From positions 1 to 60,330 of the forward strand of contig WHTR01000005.1 in assembly GCA_009377635.1 (NCBI GenBank): a stretch of DNA of 60,330 bases, read 5' to 3'. The number at the start of each line of letters is the position of its first letter. Position 1 is the first letter of the stretch. Shown in pieces: positions 45,072 through 53,047 of the stretch. This DNA comes from Chloroflexota bacterium (GTDB lineage Bacteria > Chloroflexota > UBA6077 > SHYK01). The notes under the pieces are model-generated. The model ran no database searches, was not told the DNA's origin, and worked only from the letters and a program-made list of their open reading frames with translations. Made by a program: the position numbers and the translations under genes.

Positions 45072-45172
45072 ACTTCCTCCTCGCGGTGCGCGACGTCCGC
45101 GCCCACGCATGGTGAGTATACGCCTTGCCATCGCACAGATGTACGACGGCGTGCCTGCCGTAGCGTCCGCTG

Positions 45173-45721
45173 TCAGTGGTGGAGAACGGCCGCAGACTGA
45201 CCGAGTCCGACTCCGTCGTGGGGCGCCGGAGACCGGAATTCCCGTGCGCTCTGGGCGCCATCGGGGAAGTCCAGCGATCGCGCGCAGTTGGGACAGATGC
45301 CGATGAAATCCAGACGGCGACCGGTGACGACATACCCACGCGTCTCGCCGATGTCGGCCCGTTCGAACGCGAGGGCCTCCAGCTCGAGCTCCAGCATCTG
45401 CCCGCAACGCTCGCACTGAACCTCGGCAGGGCGCCACGGCGCGGGGCCTGACCCTTTGATCGACAGGGGGTGCTCATCCAGCGCGTCGGACAGCCCGGCC
45501 TGACGCAAGACGTTGAGGGTCCGCTGGACCGTTCGCCGTTGGACGTTGGGACACGTCTCACGCACCCGGTCTAAGACGGCGCCCACCTCGTCGGTCGGGC
45601 GCTGGAGAGCCGCGTCGATCACGGCCCGGCGCTGAGCCGTCATCCGCACGCCAGCGGCGCGCAATCGGCGGAGAATCGATTCCGGTAGCGCCGGTGCGCC
45701 CTCCGGTCTGGGATTATCCAA
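45173..45721 (-). CDS. Divergent Fur-family regulator lacking the HxH metal-sensing motif
   Basis: A 182-residue Fur relative: GVRMTAQRRAVIDAALQRP, TVQRTLNVLRQAGL, then AEVQCERCGQMLEL and ICPNCARSL. Both CxxC pairs for structural zinc are kept, but the histidines that usually precede the first pair (HHH/HPH before xC..C) are replaced by WRPAEVQ. It may sense something other than iron through a different site, or act only as a structural repressor. TTG 45721 has GGAG seven bases upstream; the longer GTG at 45751 has none. It lies 101 bp upstream of the other fur gene on the same strand. Confidence 0.8.
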   Translation of the reverse strand: MDNPRPEGAPALPESILRRLRAAGVRMTAQRRAVIDAALQRPTDEVGAVLDRVRETCPNVQRRTVQRTLNVLRQAGLSDALDEHPLSIKGSGPAPWRPAEVQCERCGQMLELELEALAFERADIGETRGYVVTGRRLDFIGICPNCARSLDFPDGAQSAREFRSPAPHDGVGLGQSAAVLHH

Positions 45722-45739
45722 AACGATTCTCCAGAAGTA

Positions 45740-45777
45740 TTGACACTCCACATCGGGTTTGCTATGGTACGAACCAT
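45740..45777 (+). promoter_or_regulatory. Strong sigma-70-like promoter with an inverted repeat over the -10
   Basis: TTGACA (45740-45745), a 17-base spacer and TATGGT (45763-45768) form a near-consensus promoter firing away from the fur pair. ATGGT (45764-45768) and ACCAT (45773-45777) make an inverted repeat overlapping the -10, suited to a repressor. It would drive the small ORF at 45858 and the ferritin gene. The rest of 45778-45857 shows no gene. Confidence 0.6.
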
Positions 45778-45857
45778 CCGAGTGGACGGTTGTCTACTAT
45801 AGCACGGACCGGAGCGCGGTCCGCCGCCACATACATCAGGGCCGATCAGAGGACTGG

Positions 45858-46109
45858 ATGACGGACGTAGTGATCGCAACTGTCGGGCGCGACGTGTATG
45901 AGGTGCGTCTCTACAAGACCTGAGGAGGCTGCTGGTCGGCCGTGGCGCGCGACGGGGGGCAGGTGCTGGCAGCGGCGAACGCTGACTCCCGAGAGGGGGT
46001 GATCTCTGCCCTCGTAGATCGTCTTGCTGCGCTTGTCCCAGAGGGCGAGGTCACGATCGGGTCAGCGGCCGGCGAGGCGCCAGCCTCGCCGCGCGCACGT
46101 GGAGGTTGA
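45858..46109 (+). CDS. Small protein with an in-frame TGA in a UGGC context; unknown function
   Basis: ATG 45858 follows AGAGGA at good spacing, 90 bases after a strong promoter. The frame codes MTDVVIATVGRDVYEVRLYK and Thr, meets TGA at 45921-45923 (codon 22), then goes on GGCWSAVARDGGQVLAAANA and an amphipathic helix (REGVISALVDRLAAL) to TGA at 46107. Strand-strand-helix character continues smoothly across the TGA. If read as selenocysteine the motif is U-G-G-C, like redox UxxC sites. A possible 4-bp-plus stem (GTCG/CGAC) has its loop about 17 nt downstream. A nonsense mutation or two unrelated small ORFs are the alternatives. No family recognised. Confidence 0.35.
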
Positions 46110-46239
46110 TGAGAGGGGAGGTGTCCATCGGGAAGGCGAGCCGCGATTCCAGCAAGAAGCGCGGGAGTCGACTGCGTTGTGACGGAGCTCCCGGCGAGCT
46201 CGAGGGTCCATGGCCGATTGCGAAAGAGGAGGGAGACTC

Positions 46240-46881
46240 ATGGGCAAAGTAGCGCGACAGGTTGTCGAGGCTGCAGGCATCAACGTCAATGAGCTGTTGA
46301 CGAAGCTCGTCGCCGCGGCGGGTGCGGAGTTCACCACCTTCTACTATTACACCATCCTCCGGGTCAATTCCATCGGCCTGGAGGGGGAGGGTATAAAGGA
46401 GATCATCGAGGACGCCCGCATCGAGGACCGAAACCACTTCGAGGCGCTGGTTCCGCGGATCTACGAGCTCGGCGGCAAGCTTCCCGATGACATCCGCCCC
46501 TTCGCCGACCAGGCGGGGTGTCCGGATGCCTATCTCCCCGACACCCTCGGCGGCGTGGCGGCGGAGCGGCGCGGCGCTGGACGGACGACATTCGGCGAAT
46601 ACCCGGGCCGACAGCCCAGCTCAGTCCAGGATCTGCTGACGGTGCTGGTCGAAGCGGAGCGGTGTGCCATCCGCACGTACACCGACATCTGTCATTACAC
46701 GTTCGGGAAGGACCACAGAACCTACGAGCTCGCTCTGGCAATTCTGAACGAGGAGATCGAGCACGAGGCCTGGTTCAGCGAGTTCCTCGGCGAGGGGCCG
46801 TCTGGCCACTTCCGCCGCGGATCCCCGGGCGTGTCTCCGTACGTCGCCCGGTACATGACTGCAGATGTCGGACGGCAGTGA
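46240..46881 (+). CDS. DPSL/ferritin-like iron storage and DNA-protection protein
   Basis: A 213-residue four-helix di-iron protein of the Dps-like (DPSL, thioferritin-type) group. [20 protein letters not shown] starts it; [19 protein letters not shown] and [19 protein letters not shown] carry the two ExxH-type ligand sets. The cysteines AGCPDAYLP and [13 protein letters not shown] are the DPSL cysteines. An insert of about 20 residues after DAYLP ([20 protein letters not shown]) seems unusual for the group. It would oxidise Fe(II), probably with peroxide, and store Fe(III). ATG 46240 has a strong GAGGAGGGAG site. Confidence 0.88.
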   Translation: MGKVARQVVEAAGINVNELLTKLVAAAGAEFTTFYYYTILRVNSIGLEGEGIKEIIEDARIEDRNHFEALVPRIYELGGKLPDDIRPFADQAGCPDAYLPDTLGGVAAERRGAGRTTFGEYPGRQPSSVQDLLTVLVEAERCAIRTYTDICHYTFGKDHRTYELALAILNEEIEHEAWFSEFLGEGPSGHFRRGSPGVSPYVARYMTADVGRQ

Positions 46882-47043
46882 GTCTGCCTCATCACGACTC
46901 GTTCATCGGCGGTACGCGGAGTGGCCGCTGCTCGCCCTCGGCGGTCGGGCAGCGGCCGCCGTCGGTTCAGCGATGCCGAGCGAGCGCGGCGGCGCCGCGC
47001 GTCGTGGCAGGAGAAGCATGACAACACGGCGAGGGCGGTCTCT

Positions 47044-47439
47044 GTGGAGCCATGGAGAGACGAGTACGTGCACGTGATGCCAGCCGCGGAGCTGGCGCCG
47101 GGCCAGCTTCACGAGCTGCAGGCGGGAGAGCATCGCGTGGTGGTGGGGCGGCTCCTCAGCGGTGAGCCCGTCGCGTTTCAGGCGCTCTGCCCGCACGAGG
47201 CAGCGTCACTGGTTGAAGGGCATTTCCACGGGCCTGCCATCGATTGTCCGCGGCACCACTATTTGTTCGATGTCCACTCGGGTGACAACCTGTTTCCGCT
47301 GCCGCTCTATCCGATGTGGAAGCGTGCTCAGGTAGGCGACCTCCGGCTGGGCCGGTTCCCCGCCACAGAGCGCGAAGGCTGGATCGTCATCGCGCGTAAC
47401 CCCTACTCCGAGCCCTTCGACAGACCGCCCGAGCGATAG
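47044..47439 (+). CDS. Rieske [2Fe-2S] protein
   Basis: About 131 residues. The two cluster motifs are CPHEAASL (CxH) and CPRHHYLFD (CxxH), spaced as in Rieske ferredoxins. The body and terminal WIVIARNP are normal for stand-alone soluble Rieske proteins, and no membrane helix is seen. It probably carries electrons, perhaps for the ferritin or multicopper oxidase on either side; no oxygenase is nearby. The start is uncertain: GTG 47044 fits family length, while the frame is open to GTG 46921 with an Arg-rich extension. Confidence 0.85.
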   Translation: MEPWRDEYVHVMPAAELAPGQLHELQAGEHRVVVGRLLSGEPVAFQALCPHEAASLVEGHFHGPAIDCPRHHYLFDVHSGDNLFPLPLYPMWKRAQVGDLRLGRFPATEREGWIVIARNPYSEPFDRPPER

Positions 47440-47514
47440 CGCTGGTTCCGCGCGGCCGCTCGGGTGGAGCAGGGAGAGTCTGGGATCCGCGCTCGAACGA
47501 CTGAGTGAGAAGGT

Positions 47515-48642
47515 ATGCCGTCCCTGTGGGGTTTACGGTCCCGTCGCGCGTTCCTGGCAGTCGCCGGGCGTGTCCTGGTGGCCGCCGGCATAGCTGCGCC
47601 AGCAGTGTCCGCCCCGGTTCGGGGACAGGCTCAGACCCCGAGCGGCGCAGGTGGCCACGGGCCCGGACCGGGCGATCACGCGTCGGCTCATGGTGGTTCG
47701 AACACCGTGGCGGGAACTGTCGATGTGCAGCGCCTTGGCTTCGACCCAATGGAGATGCTGTCGGAATGGGACTATGGCGCCACGAGCCGGCTGCCCGACG
47801 GCCGGAGGCTCCGGGAGTACTGGATAACCGCGGCGGACCAGGAGATCGAGGTGGCCCCGGGGGTCGTCTTCAACGCGTGGACGTACAACGGGCGGGCGCC
47901 GGGCCCTTCCCTTCGATGCATCGAGGGGGAGATGATTCAGGTCCACTTCACGAATGGGGCGTCGCACGCGCACACGATCCATTTCCACGGCTTCCACGGC
48001 CCGGACATGGACGGCATTCCGGGGGTTGGTCGCGGTGTGATCGAACCGGGCGACAGCTTCACCTACGAGTTCGAGGCGCGGCCGTACGGCTGCCACCTGT
48101 ACCACTGTCACGCGATTCCCCTGAAGCGACACATCGCCAAAGGGCTGTACGGCGTATTCGTCATCGACCCGGACCCGGCGCGTCATGGGGGACCCCAGCG
48201 GGAGCTGGCAGCGCGCCGAAACCATCGGGAGCCGGCGTGCCAGGCGATCAACGAGATGGTCATGGTCATGAACTCGTTCGACACGGATTTCGACGGGGAG
48301 AACGAGGTGTATGCGGCGAACACGGTCGCGTTCTATTACATGCAGTATCCCATCCCCGTTCGGAGAGATCAGGTCCAGCGCCTCTACCTCGTCAACATGA
48401 CCGAGTTCGACCCCGTGAACTCGATCCACACCCACGGATTCTTCTTCAACTACTACGACCACGGCACGACGCTGGAGCCCACGCTTCGCATGGTGGACAC
48501 GGTGATGCAGTGCCAAGGGCAGCGCGGGATTCTCGAGTTCTCCTTTGCGGACGCCGGCCTGCCCCCGGGCAGGTACATGTTCCACGCGCACCAGAGTGAG
48601 TTTGCCGAGCTCGGATGGATGGGATTCTTTGAGGTCATCTAG
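47515..48642 (+). CDS. Two-domain multicopper oxidase (Tat-exported), candidate ferroxidase
   Basis: A 375-residue exported copper enzyme. The N-terminus RSRRAFLAVAGRVLVAAG looks like a Tat signal. Domain 1 has HTIHFHGFH near 150 and HLYHCHAIPLKRH near 195, so the type 1 copper (Cys) is in domain 1. Domain 2 has IHTHGFFF near 305 and MFHAHQSEF near 358, without Cys. This is a two-domain laccase-type pattern rather than nitrite reductase (HCH, not HCA). Between a ferritin and a ZIP-type permease, oxidation of Fe(II), Mn(II) or Cu(I) is likely; the substrate is not proven. Confidence 0.88.
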   Translation: MPSLWGLRSRRAFLAVAGRVLVAAGIAAPAVSAPVRGQAQTPSGAGGHGPGPGDHASAHGGSNTVAGTVDVQRLGFDPMEMLSEWDYGATSRLPDGRRLREYWITAADQEIEVAPGVVFNAWTYNGRAPGPSLRCIEGEMIQVHFTNGASHAHTIHFHGFHGPDMDGIPGVGRGVIEPGDSFTYEFEARPYGCHLYHCHAIPLKRHIAKGLYGVFVIDPDPARHGGPQRELAARRNHREPACQAINEMVMVMNSFDTDFDGENEVYAANTVAFYYMQYPIPVRRDQVQRLYLVNMTEFDPVNSIHTHGFFFNYYDHGTTLEPTLRMVDTVMQCQGQRGILEFSFADAGLPPGRYMFHAHQSEFAELGWMGFFEVI

Positions 48643-48680
48643 GAGGCGCCGGGCGTGGTAAGGGAGGCGGCGAAGGCGCG

Positions 48681-49886
48681 GTGAGCGGATCCGGGGCTGC
48701 GTGGGAGCTGACGGGCTTCCGTCATCCCCTCTGGATGGCCGCCGCTCTGCCCATCATCCTGCTTGGTGCGCTCCTCGGGGCCCTTGCCTGGTTCGGCCCG
48801 CTCGGCGTCCTCAATCGCGGCGCGCCACCAGTGGAACAGCTTTCCATCGAGCGGATCGAGATCCGGGCGGACCCGCCTCGCTTCGTCATGACCGTGGTCA
48901 ATGCAGGCACCGAGCCAGTGATAGTCGCGCAGGTGCTCGTGGACGACGCTTACTGGGAACACAGCGTGGTCCCGGAACGCCGCCTTCCGTATCTCGGTCG
49001 AGCGACGGTCACGATCCCCTACCCGTGGGTTGAGGGCGAGCGTCATGAGGTCAAGCTTCTCACCTCCACGGGGACCGTCATGGCCGGCGAGATCCCGGTG
49101 GCCGTTGAGAGCCCTCAGTTCGACGGGCGTTGGTTTGCGGCCCTCACGATGGTTGGCATGTACGTGGGCGTCATACCCGTTGCCATCGGCCTCCTGTGGT
49201 ATCCGTTCCTGCGGACGTTGGACCGCCGGTGGGTGCACGTCGCTCTCGCCTTTACGGCTGGCCTGCTCGTCTTCCTGGCCGCAGATGCACTCGCGGAATC
49301 TGTCGAGATGGCGGTCGCCCTCCCGCCAGCGTACCACGGCATCGGTCTGATCCTGGCCGCCGTCGTCATCACGCTCGTCGTATTGCAGCTCGTCGCGGGA
49401 AACGGACAGCGAGCGGCAGGAGACGATGCGGCTGGCCGGCGCGCCCTCGCGGCCTTCGTCGCCCTTAGCATCGGCCTGCACAACCTTGGGGAAGGGATGG
49501 CGGTTGGAGCGGCGTACGGTATCGGCGAGGTCGCCCTGGGTGCGTCGCTCGTCGCGGGATTCGCGATCCACAACGTGACGGAAGGGCTCGGAATCGCGGG
49601 ACCGGTCGCCCACGACCGGGTCGGCTTTCCCTTTCTCGCCGGCGTCGGGCTCCTGGCGGGCGTCCCGACGATCGTTGGGGCATGGATCGGTGGCCTGGCG
49701 TATGCGCCGGTCATCGCCATCCTGTTCCTGTCGGTGGGCGCCGGCGCCGCACTGCAGGTTGTCTACCAGATTGCTGCAATTGTCCGACGGCGCAGCATTC
49801 GCGAGCTGGCTCAGCCCTCGACTATCATCGGCTTCGCGGCAGGCGTCGCCGCGATGTACGCGACGGCTCTCTTCGTGGGGGCCTGA
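48681..49886 (+). CDS. ZIP-family metal permease with an N-terminal beta-rich domain
   Basis: A 401-residue membrane protein. After a first helix (WMAAALPIILLGALLGALAW), residues 50-150 form a soluble beta-rich domain that resembles nothing I can name. The remaining part has about seven helices with the ZIP signatures LSIGLHNLGEGMAVGAA and AGFAIHNVTEGLGIAG, the HNxxEG metal sites. The start is GTG 48681, 38 bp after the multicopper oxidase. ZIP proteins move divalent cations such as iron, zinc or manganese, usually inward. Pairing with an oxidase recalls the ferroxidase-permease idea of Fet3/Ftr1, by analogy only. Confidence 0.85.
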   Translation: MSGSGAAWELTGFRHPLWMAAALPIILLGALLGALAWFGPLGVLNRGAPPVEQLSIERIEIRADPPRFVMTVVNAGTEPVIVAQVLVDDAYWEHSVVPERRLPYLGRATVTIPYPWVEGERHEVKLLTSTGTVMAGEIPVAVESPQFDGRWFAALTMVGMYVGVIPVAIGLLWYPFLRTLDRRWVHVALAFTAGLLVFLAADALAESVEMAVALPPAYHGIGLILAAVVITLVVLQLVAGNGQRAAGDDAAGRRALAAFVALSIGLHNLGEGMAVGAAYGIGEVALGASLVAGFAIHNVTEGLGIAGPVAHDRVGFPFLAGVGLLAGVPTIVGAWIGGLAYAPVIAILFLSVGAGAALQVVYQIAAIVRRRSIRELAQPSTIIGFAAGVAAMYATALFVGA

Positions 49887-50009
49887 GGGCCCATTGCGAC
49901 CGCTTGACGAACATTTCGTACCATGTACTCGACGACACTCTTGAGGAAGGTACGACCCGCGTCAGCGATCCCGGAAAGGGACGCTCGCCGTGCACAGTCT
50001 GGTGTACTG

Positions 50010-51494
50010 ATGCTGTCCCCTAGCGCATTCGACCGTTACAAGGCCACTGTTGATCTGCAACCAGACGACTTTGCGCTGCTCGATCATGTCCAGGAGGCAC
50101 TTCCGCTCGTTGCCGACGTGTCCCACGGCGATCTCCTCGTGTATGCGCGCGCCGACGGCGGCGCGGTTATCGTGTCTCACGCGACGCCGAACCCGGTGCC
50201 GTCCCTCTACCCGCAGAGCCAGGCTGGCCGTCTCGTGCGCCGATCAGAGCAGACGCGGATCTTCCGCGTCCTCAACGATGGGAGGGCCCACCAGTCAGTG
50301 AGCGGTACCCTCTTGTGGGGAGCCCCAACCGTGCAGGATGTGTTTCCCGTTCGGAGCCCAGACGATCGGGTCATCGCTGCCGTGAGTCTCAACATGAATC
50401 TCATCGAGCATGAGCGATTTCAGCGGCGGGACAGCCTCTTCCGGTCGGTCGTCACCCGAGTCCGGGACCAGGGCTTCGCGGGGAAGCTGGAACGAGCCGG
50501 CACACTGGGTCGATTGACCGAGCACGACGGCGTGCTCATCGTGGACAAGAACGGCATCATTCGGTACATGAGCTCCATCGCCGAGAACCAGTACCGGCGG
50601 GTCGGGTACGTCGACAACCTGCTCGGCGAGCAGATTTCGGAGCTCGACACGAACGAGTACATCTGTTTTCGGGCGATGGAGCGAGGCGTCTGCCTCGAGC
50701 AGCGCATCCAGGAGCAGGACCAGATCTGGATCAAACGGGTCGCCCCCCTCTTTCCGCAGCGCCGCCGGATGGGGCCGTTCCGCGGCGCCGCGGGGCTGCA
50801 CGACGCCCCGGAGGGGGCCGTCGTATTCATCCAGGACATTAGCGAGGAGGTGCGGCGAGAGCAGGAGCTCAAGATCAAGTCGGCGATGATCCAGGAGGTC
50901 CACCACCGCGTGAAGAACAACCTCCAGACCGTCGCATTCCTCCTCCGCATGGAAGCCAGGCGGGCCGCGCAGCCGAGTGTTCGGGAGGCGCTCCGGGAGA
51001 CGATCGGGCGAGTTCTGAGCATCGCTGTTGTCCATGAATTCCTCTCCCGGGGGGATAGCAGCGACATCAACATCCGGGACGTCTGCAATCGCATGGTGGT
51101 CGAGGTGGCAGGAGGCATCAACGATCGCGAGAAGCGGATCCTGATAACCGTAGACGGTGCGACCTTCGCCTTGCCGGCGCAGCAGGCTACCTCGTGTGCC
51201 CTGGCCCTGAACGAGCTGCTCCAGAACGCTGTTGAACATGGCTTCATCGGCCGCGATGAAGGGTGCATCCGAGTCACGCTGCGCGAGATGGACTCCAGCA
51301 TGGTGATCGAGGTGGCCGATGATGGCGTTGGCCTCCCACCCGGATTCGATCTGCGAACGAGTCCGACGCTGGGGCTCCAGATCGTCCAGACGCTCGTGCG
51401 GGATGATCTGAGGGGCCAGCTCCAGTTGGCGAACGGACAGGGCACGATCGCCCAGATCTCGTTCCCGAAGGAGCTGTGCCGGCCCATCGGGTAG
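50010..51494 (+). CDS. PdtaS-like sensor histidine kinase (HisKA_2)
   Basis: A soluble 494-residue kinase. An N-terminal GAF-like sensor (about 20-150) and a PAS-like domain (about 175-290) precede the HisKA_2 core. The phospho-accepting histidine lies in IQEVHHRVKNNLQTVAFLLR near 300, and the ATPase part has ALNELLQNAVEHGF near 405 and VADDGVGLPPGF near 440. The order and motifs follow mycobacterial PdtaS. ATG 50010 is preferred by comparison with that protein; an ATG at 49923 adds 29 residues. It pairs with the ANTAR regulator downstream. Confidence 0.9.
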   Translation: MLSPSAFDRYKATVDLQPDDFALLDHVQEALPLVADVSHGDLLVYARADGGAVIVSHATPNPVPSLYPQSQAGRLVRRSEQTRIFRVLNDGRAHQSVSGTLLWGAPTVQDVFPVRSPDDRVIAAVSLNMNLIEHERFQRRDSLFRSVVTRVRDQGFAGKLERAGTLGRLTEHDGVLIVDKNGIIRYMSSIAENQYRRVGYVDNLLGEQISELDTNEYICFRAMERGVCLEQRIQEQDQIWIKRVAPLFPQRRRMGPFRGAAGLHDAPEGAVVFIQDISEEVRREQELKIKSAMIQEVHHRVKNNLQTVAFLLRMEARRAAQPSVREALRETIGRVLSIAVVHEFLSRGDSSDINIRDVCNRMVVEVAGGINDREKRILITVDGATFALPAQQATSCALALNELLQNAVEHGFIGRDEGCIRVTLREMDSSMVIEVADDGVGLPPGFDLRTSPTLGLQIVQTLVRDDLRGQLQLANGQGTIAQISFPKELCRPIG

Positions 51495-51659
51495 CTCGGC
51501 GTCAGGGACGTCGTCCAGGGCCGGTCAGGTGCGAAGAACGAACCACCGGACGCGCGAGCGCCACGCCACTGGCCCTCGGGGAAACCGGTGGCGCCCGTGT
51601 GCCGTGTGGGTGGAAAATACGCATGAGTAGGTCAGTTGTACCAATGGGGGACACGACCG

Positions 51660-52241
51660 ATGCCCGGTGACCGTGTGCTCATCGCCGAAGATGAAGCGAT
51701 CCCGCGAATGGGCTTGCGCGAGCTGCTCCTGGAGCAGGGCTACACGGTTGTGGGCGAGGCCTCGGACGGACAGACGGCCGTGGAGCTGGCGAGGCAGCTC
51801 AAGCCTGATCTCGTGATCATGGACATCATGATGCCGGAGCTCGATGGCATCGCGGCCTCACAGGTGCTGAGCGAGGAGCGCATCGCCCCCGTGCTTCTGG
51901 TCACAGCGTACAACGATCGCGAGCTGGTCGAGCGCGCAAAAGACGCCGGCGTTTTCGCCTACGTCGCGAAGCCGTTTACGGAGATGCAGCTTGTTCCGCA
52001 AATGGAGCTTGCCCTGGCGCGGTTCGCGGAGTTCCAGCACATGGTGCGGGAAGCCGGCGACGCCAAGGCCGCGCTGGAGACCAGGAAGATCGTGGAGCGC
52101 GCGAAGGGCGTACTCATGACGACGCAGGGGCTGAGTGAGCCGGAGGCCTACCGCCGGATCCAACGGTTGAGCATGAACCGGCGCAGCTCGATGCGGAACG
52201 TCGCAGAGGCGATCCTTCTTACGAGCCAGGCCGGTGGATAG
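51660..52241 (+). CDS. ANTAR-domain response regulator (PdtaR-like)
   Basis: A 193-residue regulator with a receiver domain (DEAIPRMGLRELL; phospho-Asp in LVIMDIMMPELDG near 54; KPFTEMQL near 104) and a C-terminal ANTAR RNA-binding domain (about 135-190, ending RRSSMRNVAEAILL). ANTAR proteins bind paired hairpins in mRNA to block termination. It is the likely partner of the kinase 165 bp upstream. In mycobacteria PdtaS/PdtaR responds to copper and nitric oxide; here it follows a copper/iron locus. ATG 51660 follows a GGGGGAC site; TTG 51636 is an alternative. Confidence 0.9.
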   Translation: MPGDRVLIAEDEAIPRMGLRELLLEQGYTVVGEASDGQTAVELARQLKPDLVIMDIMMPELDGIAASQVLSEERIAPVLLVTAYNDRELVERAKDAGVFAYVAKPFTEMQLVPQMELALARFAEFQHMVREAGDAKAALETRKIVERAKGVLMTTQGLSEPEAYRRIQRLSMNRRSSMRNVAEAILLTSQAGG

Positions 52242-52248
52242 CGAGTGG

Positions 52249-52398
52249 TCAAGCCATCGGCAGGGGGATGCGGATCCCGAAGATTGTCGAGACGAAGACG
52301 GTCACGGAGACCAGTAGGACGAGCATCGCTGCGGCGAACGCGACGGCCAGAATGATCCCACAGCCGAACTTGAAACCGTCCGTGACGGACAGCGTCAC
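52249..52398 (-). CDS. Small single-pass membrane protein (49 residues)
   Basis: GTG 52396-52398 starts a 49-residue protein: TLSVTDGFKFGCGIILAVA, then a continuous hydrophobic helix (FAAAMLVLLVSVTVFVSTIF) and a short tail IRIPLPMA. It lies 19 bp downstream of the coiled-coil gene on the same strand and ends eight bases from the convergent ANTAR gene. Length, one membrane helix and operon position make a real gene likely. The function is unknown; a membrane anchor or partner of the coiled-coil protein is a guess. Confidence 0.65.
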   Translation of the reverse strand: MTLSVTDGFKFGCGIILAVAFAAAMLVLLVSVTVFVSTIFGIRIPLPMA

Positions 52399-52417
52399 GC
52401 TTCGCACTTCGGCTCGA

Positions 52418-52873
52418 TCATGGTATGCGTGCTGCTGCCTTCCGGATGTCGGCCGCTAGACGAAGTGCCTCCTCCTCGAGCCGGGCGAAGAGCTCCTGCG
52501 CGTAGTGGTCCGCGTTCGCTGATAGCTCGGCTGCCTCCTCGCGAGCGTGGTTGACGATCCGCTCTCTCTCGAGCTCCGCCGACTTGCGGATCGTGTGTTC
52601 GGAGACCACATATGCGGCGTGGTCGCGGGCACGGTCGAGAACACGTTCCGCCTCGTCGCGCGCCTCAGTTACGATGCGCTCTCGTTCACGCATGATGCGG
52701 TCGGCCTCCACGATTGCATCTGGCATCTCGTCTCGGATCACATCGATAAGGTCCAGCAGTTGATCCCGCGACACGACGATGCGGCCCCCGACGGGAAAGC
52801 CCGGGGCGGATGCGAGAACCTCTTCCATTTGGTCGAGCAGGGCGAGAACGTCGATCTTCGTCCCTACACGCAT
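52418..52873 (-). CDS. Coiled-coil protein (DivIVA/V-type ATPase subunit-like)
   Basis: A 151-residue protein. The first 50 or so residues form a folded head (TKIDVLALLDQMEEVLASA and VSRDQLLDLIDVIRDEMP), followed by about 90 residues of heptad-rich charged helix (ERERIVTEARDEAERVLDRA to EEEALRLAADIRKA). Such proteins occur in Chloroflexota near cell-division or envelope genes; similarity to DivIVA or ATPase stator subunits reflects the coil rather than clear homology. It is transcribed with the 49-residue membrane protein, and is divergent from the GH18 gene. Confidence 0.8.
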   Translation of the reverse strand: MRVGTKIDVLALLDQMEEVLASAPGFPVGGRIVVSRDQLLDLIDVIRDEMPDAIVEADRIMRERERIVTEARDEAERVLDRARDHAAYVVSEHTIRKSAELERERIVNHAREEAAELSANADHYAQELFARLEEEALRLAADIRKAAARIP

Positions 52874-53047
52874 TGCTTCCCACCTACCATGCGGCTAAGG
52901 CGTCGTTATTCTACGCGCGTCCTCGTCGGGCGGGCAATCCTCTGCTGGAGTCTCGCTCGCCCAGATTGTGTCAGGTGAGTGCCGATTCTGCGCGCAAAGT
53001 TCCCTGAACGGGCATCGGTCAGAGGTGCCCCGAGGACTGGCTGACGG

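Noticed and set aside
46921..47043. Arg-rich N-terminal extension of the Rieske protein
   Set aside because: Composition looks like non-coding GC-rich DNA and exceeds family length; the shorter GTG start was preferred, with low certainty.
48639..49613. 324-codon minus-strand frame opposite the ZIP gene
   Set aside because: Charged, low-order composition without motifs; the plus strand has clear HNxxEG ZIP signatures and membrane helices.
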